From a virus, in the IMG/VR virus record IMGVR_UViG_3300045973_000166, positions 1-45,047 of that record: a stretch of 45,047 bases of DNA; one strand, written 5' to 3'. The notes below the pieces were generated by a model. That model made no database searches. It had not been told where the DNA came from and saw nothing but the letters and a program-made list of their open reading frames with translations. The translations under genes were made by a program, and so were the position numbers. Positions 39,479 through 45,047 of this stretch are shown here, piece after piece; the stretch's first letter is position 1, and every line of letters starts with the position of its first letter.

Positions 39479-39910
39479 GTGGTCAAGGCGCAGATAGCAA
39501 CCATCAGGAATGAATCAGGAGGGAAACACCACTACTACTCGTCCTGTGGACACACCAAGTCAGACGATTGCCTGAGGCTGTCGTTTCTGGAGGCGGCGGT
39601 AAGCACGTTTCTGGTCAACATCGTCGAGGACGACCAGTCCATGTTGCAGGTGCAGGTGATGAGCGGAGACGGGAAAATCGCCATCGACGCGCACTACTCC
39701 ATGTTCGCATGGCAGTCCACCAAGGAACGGGTGATTGCGGCGTTCCAGATCCTTGAGGCGGGCATCGAACACCTGAACTTTGAGGCGGGAGGCGACACGG
39801 TCGTATCCCTCATGGTGGACGTGTCTGACTTCAGGGACGTGATGCGCTTCAGGAACTCCAACGCCATCGACTGTCTGACCTGCAAGCCAGTGATTCCAGT
39901 GTCCAATTAA
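39479..39910 (+). CDS. Hypothetical head protein, possible Prp-like cysteine protease
   Basis: A 143-residue protein starting GTG 39479 immediately after the portal stop; the RBS is GGGAGG inside the portal 3' end. It sits where a head-maturation protease often lies (between portal and scaffold). CGHTKSDDC...SFLEAAVSTFL followed by FQILEAGIEHL recalls the GH...C..AVSAL pattern of Prp proteases, with His and Cys closer than usual. The match is weak; it may simply be a structural protein. Confidence 0.4.
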   Translation: MVKAQIATIRNESGGKHHYYSSCGHTKSDDCLRLSFLEAAVSTFLVNIVEDDQSMLQVQVMSGDGKIAIDAHYSMFAWQSTKERVIAAFQILEAGIEHLNFEAGGDTVVSLMVDVSDFRDVMRFRNSNAIDCLTCKPVIPVSN

Positions 39911-39929
39911 ATACCCAGTGAGCCTGTGA

Positions 39930-39935
39930 TATGAT
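39930..39935 (+). promoter_or_regulatory. Possible extended -10 promoter before scaffold
   Basis: TGA-TATGAT forms an extended -10 in the 64-base gap before the scaffold gene. TTAAAT 17 bases upstream is a poor -35. It could boost scaffold and capsid expression relative to terminase and portal. Confidence 0.4.
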
Positions 39936-39974
39936 TTCAGCAAGAGACGCGAGGGAGAGACCTCTGGAGGAAGC

Positions 39975-40853
39975 ATGAATCGGAAATGGAATCTTGTTTT
40001 GAACCCGTACTTGCACGAGGACGGCACGGTAGTAGAAGGAACCAGTGATACAGGGTCGGCAGGCGGTTCCCCGACAGCAGAAGCACCGGAAGTGATCTAT
40101 GGCAAGCCCGGCGGCGGTCAGGCGGCTCCAACAGGCACACCGGGTAGCGAGTCCTCAACGGCACAGCCAGACATTGCTGTCAGGTTGGAGGCTTACAAGG
40201 CTTCCCGGGATGCGTACAAGGATCTGTACGAAGCGGATTTCAAGACACAACTCGGGCAAAGACTGAAAGGGCATCAGAAGGATCTTGCCGCTTACAAGGG
40301 CATCGCGGAACCGCTCATGGCGTACTTCAATCTATCCGACATCAGCGAGTTCCAGAAGTTCATCGAGGGAGAGATCCTGCCCCAAGTCAAAGACGGTGAG
40401 CAGTACCAGTCATTGATGGCAAAGGTGAAGGAAATGGGCGATGGATCGGGTGCGTTGCCACCCGAAGAAGCGGCTTTCACCCCGGCTGATCTGGTTACGC
40501 AGGGATTGTCGCTCAAGGATACCCTGAAAGCCTACGGAGTCGAGTTCGACCTCCCAAAGGCGATGAATGACCCCAAATTCGCGGGGTTGTTGGACAAGGG
40601 AATCCCGGTAGATCAGGCATATTTTGCGCTCAACCACAAGGATATGCTGTTGAAGGCAGGACAAACTGCGGCAGAGGCACAAAAGGCGGCTGTACTCGAG
40701 TCTATCAGGACAAAGGGCATCAACGCAGTGACCGAAAGTGCGGCAAGGTCTACGCCACCCGTTATCGTAAAGGACAACCCCGCAGACTGGACGCCGAAAG
40801 ACATGGACAATGTCATCAAGCAGGTCATGGCGGGAAAGCAAATTGCACTTTGA
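39975..40853 (+). CDS. Scaffolding protein
   Basis: A 292-residue protein with RBS CTGGAGGAAGC. It has a Gly/Ser/Thr/Pro-rich N-terminal region (~15-60), then a helical, Lys/Glu/Gln-rich body (YKASRDAYKDLYEADFKTQLGQRLKGHQKDLAAYKG), and a basic helical C-terminus (DWTPKDMDNVIKQVMAGK). This composition, lack of cysteine, and place directly before the major capsid gene are typical of scaffolds. It should guide procapsid assembly and then leave. Confidence 0.8.
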   Translation: MNRKWNLVLNPYLHEDGTVVEGTSDTGSAGGSPTAEAPEVIYGKPGGGQAAPTGTPGSESSTAQPDIAVRLEAYKASRDAYKDLYEADFKTQLGQRLKGHQKDLAAYKGIAEPLMAYFNLSDISEFQKFIEGEILPQVKDGEQYQSLMAKVKEMGDGSGALPPEEAAFTPADLVTQGLSLKDTLKAYGVEFDLPKAMNDPKFAGLLDKGIPVDQAYFALNHKDMLLKAGQTAAEAQKAAVLESIRTKGINAVTESAARSTPPVIVKDNPADWTPKDMDNVIKQVMAGKQIAL

Positions 40854-40874
40854 GGTCGAAAGGAGACCAAATTT

Positions 40875-42158
40875 ATGAAGTTTCAGAAGTTCATGCTCAT
40901 CCCCGCACTTCTCCACGTCTTCCCCCCGGACACGAACCTGAACGTCACGACCGACGGCGGGATGTCCGTAGAAATGAAGACGTTTTACGACAAAAACCTG
41001 CTGAAGAACGCCTTCCCCAAACTGATCCACAACAAGTTCGGTCAGAAGCGTCCGATCCCGGCGGGTGGCGGAAAGATCATCGAGTTCCGCAAGTTCACTC
41101 CGCTTGCCAAGGCTCTCGACCCACTGACCGAGGGCGTTACGCCGATGGGGCAGAAGTTGGCGGCGACCTCCATCAACGCCACCATCGCCCAGTACGGCGC
41201 ATACCTGACCTTCTCTGACGTCCTGCGTGTGACCACCATAGATCCGGCGTTGGTCGAAGGCACAAGGATGCTCGGTCATCAGGCAGGCGAGACCCTCGAC
41301 ACCATCACCCGTGAAGTCTTGAACGGCGGAAGCACCGTCATGTACGGCGACGGAACCGTCCTCAACCGCGCCTCGCTCGTGGGTCAGGACGGAACGTACC
41401 TGAACAACGACTACTTCGGCGCAGAGACCATCCGTCGGGCGTTGCTCACCCTCCGCATCAACAAGGCACAGCCTGCCGAGGGCGGCGACTATGTCTGCAT
41501 CATCCACCCCGCGCTTGCCTACTCCCTGAAGCACGACAGCGAGTGGATCGAAGCGAATAAGTACAACAACGCCGACAAGATCTTCGACGGCGAGATCGGT
41601 CGCTATGACGGATGCAGGTTCTACGAGTCCACCGAAGCCAAGGTCTTCGCGGCTCCGTTCCTGATCGCCTCGTCCAAGACCCTCACGGAAGCCTCCCTCA
41701 ACACCAAGACCTTCACCATCGACGAGGCTCTGACTGCGGGTCAGGCGACCGCGCTTGTCGGACGTAAAGTCTCGATCAAGGGCGTCCGTTACACCATCGC
41801 CTCCGCTGCCGCAGGTTCCGCCGGAGCCGCGACCTTCACCGTCACCGAGAGCGTCACCGGATCTCCCGCAGACGGCGAGATCGTATACCCTGCCGACATG
41901 GGCGCAAACCTCGTCGAGATGCCCCTCAACGGCGTGGACGTCGCCACGGCACTGTTCTTCGGTGCGGACGCATACGGCGTCACCGAGATCAGCGGACTGG
42001 GTCTGACGACCATCGTGAAGCCTCTGGGCGCGGGCGATGACCCGTTGAACCAGAGATCCACGGCGGGTTGGAAAGCCACCCACGTCGCAGTGCGTCTCTC
42101 CGAACTCTGGATGGTTCGGGTCGAGGTCGCCATCCCTTACACTCTGGGCGCGAACTGA
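40875..42158 (+). CDS. Major capsid protein, N4-gp56 family
   Basis: A 427-residue protein with a strong RBS (AAAGGAGACC). The family signature is clear: MKTFYDKNLLKNAFPKLIH, FGQKRPIPAGGGKIIEFRKF, LAKALDPLTEGVTP, INATIAQYGAYLTFSDVL, and LGHQAGETLDTITREVL. A C-terminal insert (~270-330) has a beta-rich, Ala/Gly-rich composition. Such proteins have the HK97-like fold and are used by N4 and many other short-tailed phages. A hairpin follows the gene. Confidence 0.93.
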   Translation: MKFQKFMLIPALLHVFPPDTNLNVTTDGGMSVEMKTFYDKNLLKNAFPKLIHNKFGQKRPIPAGGGKIIEFRKFTPLAKALDPLTEGVTPMGQKLAATSINATIAQYGAYLTFSDVLRVTTIDPALVEGTRMLGHQAGETLDTITREVLNGGSTVMYGDGTVLNRASLVGQDGTYLNNDYFGAETIRRALLTLRINKAQPAEGGDYVCIIHPALAYSLKHDSEWIEANKYNNADKIFDGEIGRYDGCRFYESTEAKVFAAPFLIASSKTLTEASLNTKTFTIDEALTAGQATALVGRKVSIKGVRYTIASAAAGSAGAATFTVTESVTGSPADGEIVYPADMGANLVEMPLNGVDVATALFFGADAYGVTEISGLGLTTIVKPLGAGDDPLNQRSTAGWKATHVAVRLSELWMVRVEVAIPYTLGAN

Positions 42159-42205
42159 TCGTAAGGTCGGAACAAGCCTAGATACGAATCCTCCCGTTCG
42201 CAGTG

Positions 42206-42235
42206 AGAGCCGATGGAATAAACCCCATCGGCTCT
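42206..42235 (+). terminator. Hairpin after the capsid gene (weak terminator or processing site)
   Basis: A perfect 11-bp stem AGAGCCGATGG / CCATCGGCTCT around AATAAACC lies in the 132-base gap after the capsid stop. The T-tract behind it is poor (TTGCTGT), so it may only partly end transcription or may shield the 3' end of capsid mRNA. Confidence 0.6.
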
Positions 42236-42240
42236 TGCTG

Positions 42241-42246
42241 TATAAT
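42241..42246 (+). promoter_or_regulatory. Possible -10 element after the capsid gene
   Basis: TATAAT directly follows the capsid hairpin and precedes the connector genes by about 45 bases. No -35 hexamer is evident at 16-18 bases. It may restart transcription after partial termination. Confidence 0.35.
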
Positions 42247-42290
42247 CGGACTCAAGCACCGGTCCCACATATCGTACAGGAGGAACCCAT

Positions 42291-42812
42291 ATGCCCAGAC
42301 AGCCGATAAACCACGAGATCAAGCCCCTCAATCAGCCCATAGCGAACGCACCGCTGATCAGCACCCCGGGCGAGACCCACGAGGTGATCATGCACACGGA
42401 GGCGGTTCGCTCTGACACCTCCGAAATCGCGGCTCTCCGCAAGCGTCTTGCCGAACTGGGGGATGTCCCGGTACACGATCAGACCGTAGTCGATATCCCT
42501 GCGGGCAAAACCGTGACCATCTCCGCCCCTGTATCCTCGGTCAAGACCATGTCCGACCTGCTTGCCGAGGATCGCGAGAAACAGCGTCTCCGCATGGAAG
42601 AGAAGGTCATGATCCACCTGTTCAAGGACAACAACACATACAGCCAAGACCTGTCGGTGCAGGTCAACGGCAAGACGTGGCTGATCCAGAGGGGCAAGGA
42701 TATCATGGTTCCCCGCTCGGTCGCCGAAGTCCTCACCGGGTCACAGCATCAGGACATGCTTGCGATGGAGATGGCGCAGAGAGCCGCAAACGTCGACCTT
42801 GGCGAACGCTAA
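42291..42812 (+). CDS. Hypothetical virion protein after the capsid gene
   Basis: A 173-residue protein with RBS CAGGAGGAACCCAT. N-terminal ~40 residues are Pro-rich and extended, then a helix (SDTSEIAALRKRLAEL), a beta-rich segment, and VMIHLFKDNNTYSQDLSVQVNGKTWLIQRGKDIMVPRSVAEVLTGS. The last part (NGK...I.RG..V.VP..V.E.L) is a pattern common in small head-associated proteins of short-tailed phages. Likely a head or connector accessory protein; no firm family. Confidence 0.6.
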   Translation: MPRQPINHEIKPLNQPIANAPLISTPGETHEVIMHTEAVRSDTSEIAALRKRLAELGDVPVHDQTVVDIPAGKTVTISAPVSSVKTMSDLLAEDREKQRLRMEEKVMIHLFKDNNTYSQDLSVQVNGKTWLIQRGKDIMVPRSVAEVLTGSQHQDMLAMEMAQRAANVDLGER

Positions 42813-42831
42813 TCCCTGGAGGTAGCACGGA

Positions 42832-43350
42832 ATGACTCTTCAGCAGATCTACGAACGGGCGAACGTACTGGCAGAGAATAACTTCGCAGAACTTGAAGAC
42901 GTAGTGGGACATCTCAATGCGGCGCAGTCGATCATCTCCCGGTTCGATCCCATCAAGTCCGAGCCGTATTACACGATGGTTACAGAAAATGGGATCATGC
43001 TCCCGTCGGATCTGCTGAAGGTCTACCGGATCTACGTCGATGACGAGCCATATCAGCCCATTGAATCGGCATGGGGAAGCACGATCCCCGACTTGCACCT
43101 TCCGCTAGGTGCAGTGGTCAAGATCCTCTACTACGCCAAGCCGCCGGATCTCATGGCGTCCGCACCATACATGGAGCCAAGGGTTTACAGGCACTACCAC
43201 GAGGCAATGGCGCAGTATGCCGCCAAGATGTTCTACCTGATCGACGATGACCCGCCTCTTCGCGACGCATTCAATTCCGAGTTTATGACAATGCTTGGTT
43301 CGCTCAAGACGAGCGACGGAGTGGTACAGAGGTTCTCCAACTACTTTTGA
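42832..43350 (+). CDS. Head-tail connector (adaptor) protein
   Basis: A 172-residue protein with RBS CTGGAGGTAGCACGG. It is helical with YVDDEPYQPIE, LPLGAVVKILYYAKPP and EPRVYRHYHEAMAQYAAKMFYLIDDDP, a layout like the gp4/gp11-type adaptors that bind the portal in short-tailed phages. Position before the nozzle-like genes supports this. Confidence 0.65.
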   Translation: MTLQQIYERANVLAENNFAELEDVVGHLNAAQSIISRFDPIKSEPYYTMVTENGIMLPSDLLKVYRIYVDDEPYQPIESAWGSTIPDLHLPLGAVVKILYYAKPPDLMASAPYMEPRVYRHYHEAMAQYAAKMFYLIDDDPPLRDAFNSEFMTMLGSLKTSDGVVQRFSNYF

Positions 43351-43358
43351 GGTGAAAG

Positions 43359-44522
43359 ATGCAGAAGTACCAGTTGCCTGTGCCGCTTCCGACAATGGGC
43401 ATCAACTGCCTTGATGACAGTCTCATTGCCGACAACGAAGCGGCACAGGGGACTGTCAACATCTCGTTTAAGAACGGTATGCCCCAGACCCGCAAGGGCT
43501 ACTCGAAGCAGACCATGTGTCCCGATGCGGGAGCCACGTCCCCCATCACCCGGATTTATTTCAGGCGTGTTACAAACGACAAGCGGATCGACTATGCGGC
43601 AGGCGGGTATCTGTTTGAGATCGACGCTCTGGGGACGAAGACGGCAATAGGACTTGTCGATATCCCCAAACCTGCACTGATCCCATATACCGGAGCGATG
43701 GACGGCGTCGCATACGGCGACCATGCGCTCGTCCTGACGGGGAGCAAGTTCCAGTTCTTTGGCGTCTCCCCTATTGCCGATGTCCCAATATACTCTCCGA
43801 CACAGGAAGAGGTGGCGCAGTGGGGGACGAATGTCCTGACAGACGCTCCTGATGAAATCAATCTCCAGAGATGGATCGTCAACGACGACAACCGCTACTG
43901 GGTGGCAGGGTATAAGAATCTGGTCAGGGTAGGTCACCTGTCGGAGACTGGCGCACAACCCGGCTACTTCCCCTCGCTTCAGGTGTTCAAACTGGACGAA
44001 GACTGCACGGGAATCGCCCGGTACATGGGTGAGGTCATGCTGTTCACAGAGAACTCCGCGACGCTTGTGGAGGGGTCTACGCCACTGTCCACCATAGAGG
44101 GGTACTACAGACGCAAACCACTGCCCGGAGGGTACGGATGCTCTCAGGCGGAGTCCATCGCCATAGGCGACAACTCCCTGTACTGGGCGAACAGGAACGG
44201 CGTGTTCCGCTACACCTACATGCCCACGGGCTATTCGATCCCCGAATGCGTATCTGAATTTGCGATCAAGGATGCTACCGGGCAGGTAAGGACTCGCTCG
44301 GTCAAACGGAAAATCAGCGAGATCACGGACTGGACGAAGGTATTCGCCACGTTCTGCGATCACGAATACAGACTGTATATCGGCAACGGAGAAGTGCTTT
44401 GCTTCGACACCATCATGAACTCGTGGGCGTTCTACCGTTACGCAAACGAGTTCGCCTGCGGTGCTGTCGATGAGGGTAGACTCTACTACGGAGGGGCGGA
44501 TTCGTTCGCCTTCGGGGTTTAG
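43359..44522 (+). CDS. Tail nozzle/stabilization beta-propeller-like protein
   Basis: A 387-residue beta-rich protein with RBS GAGGTGAAAG. NFISFKNGMPQTRKGYSK-type start (here NISFKNGMPQTRKGYSKQ) and repeated short strands with W, Y and G turns (e.g. YTGAMDGVAYGDHALVLTG, SIAIGDNSLYWANRNGVFRYTY) resemble beta-propeller nozzle proteins of short-tailed phages. The C-terminus ends in YYGGADSFAFGV at a stop only 4 bases before the next ATG. In relatives I recall, this strand continues into the next gene's sequence, so the gene may be split. Confidence 0.65.
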   Translation: MQKYQLPVPLPTMGINCLDDSLIADNEAAQGTVNISFKNGMPQTRKGYSKQTMCPDAGATSPITRIYFRRVTNDKRIDYAAGGYLFEIDALGTKTAIGLVDIPKPALIPYTGAMDGVAYGDHALVLTGSKFQFFGVSPIADVPIYSPTQEEVAQWGTNVLTDAPDEINLQRWIVNDDNRYWVAGYKNLVRVGHLSETGAQPGYFPSLQVFKLDEDCTGIARYMGEVMLFTENSATLVEGSTPLSTIEGYYRRKPLPGGYGCSQAESIAIGDNSLYWANRNGVFRYTYMPTGYSIPECVSEFAIKDATGQVRTRSVKRKISEITDWTKVFATFCDHEYRLYIGNGEVLCFDTIMNSWAFYRYANEFACGAVDEGRLYYGGADSFAFGV

Positions 44523-44526
44523 ACCG

Positions 44527-45024
44527 ATGGCGACGATTGGCGGGATGAGTTACGTCTACGAGATGGACAAATACTTCGACCCCGAGGGATCGAACTACGA
44601 CGGGCTGTCCGACGACGGCGTCGCCTTCGACGCGATCCTGCGGTCGAAATCTTTCGACTTCGGCAAGGCGGCTAACCGGAAACGGTTCACCCGGTTGTAC
44701 CTGACCCTATACTCCGACATGCTTTCGTTCGACATTGATGTGGACGTCAACATGGACAACGAGGAACAGGCGATTACAGACCGCGTCGTGTCAAACAATG
44801 CCTCCCGATGGGGCAACGATGATCCTGCCGATGACGCAACCGAGACGGGGTTCCAGTTCGGGGACGTGATCAACGCCGAGCGCACCAACCTGAATTTCCC
44901 GATCAAATTGGTTCATCGGGGCAAGCGGTACACCTTCCAGTATGTGTTGTCCTCAAACGGACTCAATCAGGCGTGGCTCTTGAAAGACGTCACCCTCATG
45001 ATGAAAGTGAAGGAGTTGAAGTAA
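44527..45024 (+). CDS. Nozzle-associated protein (possible split C-terminal domain)
   Basis: A 165-residue protein from ATG 44527, 4 bases after the preceding stop and without an RBS; ATG 44545 (after GGCGGG) is an alternative. YVYEMDKYFDPEGSNYDGL...DAILRSKSFDFGKAANRKRFTRLYLTLYSD and a C-terminal KDVTLMMKVKEL are what usually forms the C-terminal part of the nozzle/stabilization protein. It may be made by stop-start coupling. Its end recurs at 1-98. Confidence 0.6.
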   Translation: MATIGGMSYVYEMDKYFDPEGSNYDGLSDDGVAFDAILRSKSFDFGKAANRKRFTRLYLTLYSDMLSFDIDVDVNMDNEEQAITDRVVSNNASRWGNDDPADDATETGFQFGDVINAERTNLNFPIKLVHRGKRYTFQYVLSSNGLNQAWLLKDVTLMMKVKELK

Positions 45025-45047
45025 TGGCTATCACACTGTTCAAGGGC
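44927..45047. repeat. Terminal direct repeat, right copy
   Basis: Same 121 bases as 1-121 apart from one mismatch (C at 45028). Marks where the circular genome was opened. Bases 45024-45047 are a second copy of the first 8 codons of the gene annotated at 98-718 (here M-A-I-T-L-F-K-G). Confidence 0.9.

Noticed and set aside
42206-42235. Strong rho-independent terminator after the capsid gene
   Set aside because: The stem is perfect but the following T-tract is interrupted, so it is listed only as a weak terminator or RNA-stabilising hairpin.

Overview
The window is essentially one complete, circularly closing genome of a short-tailed (podovirus-like) bacteriophage. Its first and last 121 bases are the same sequence with one mismatch (positions 1-121 and 44927-45047), so the unique genome is about 44.9 kb. 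The sequence is GC-rich by eye and nearly every start has a strong GGAGG-type ribosome-binding site. A replisome-organizer-type initiator, a RecT-like/metallo-beta-lactamase recombination pair, an M23+SH3 lysin and BppU-like appendage proteins all point to a Gram-positive type (Firmicutes-like) host. This host call is inference from gene families, not a match. No integrase or clear lysogeny repressor was seen.

Layout: there are two divergent transcription units. The rightward late unit starts at about 35.3 kb with terminase small and large subunits, portal, a small possible protease, scaffold, and an N4-gp56-type major capsid protein. It continues with connector and nozzle proteins to the window end, then through the circle junction into an appendage protein, a putative internal protein and a giant 3682-residue polyvalent protein (2030-13078, a quarter of the genome). 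A lysis/appendage block follows (membrane coiled-coil protein, holin, BppU-like protein, M23 lysin, several fibre or collar proteins) and ends at 20.4 kb. There are no tape-measure or tail-tube genes, which is why I call it short-tailed.

The leftward early unit runs from about 35.1 kb down to 20.4 kb. Its promoter-proximal part (31.4-35.1 kb) holds small unknown proteins separated by roughly 80-base gaps. Its middle (25.2-30.9 kb) is the recombination/replication core: Xre-like HTH, SbcC-like ATPase, RecT-like annealing protein, MBL-fold nuclease-like protein, excisionase-like HTH, DUF559-like nuclease and replication initiator. Its end has a DnaB-like helicase, RusA resolvase, HNH endonuclease, SSB and small zinc-binding proteins. 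The two units converge on a strong bidirectional terminator at 20377-20419.

The most unusual observations are these. (1) A repeated two-hairpin RNA element, with compensatory stem changes, fills the uniform gaps between early genes at 31.4-34.9 kb. (2) SSB appears to start at an ATT codon just after an HNH endonuclease gene. (3) A zinc-ribbon gene is intact only if a -1 frameshift occurs at a T TTT TTC site. (4) Twelve-base tandem iterons lie inside the initiator gene, a probable origin. (5) The giant polyvalent protein carries a zincin-like domain whose catalytic HExxH has become HGLYH.
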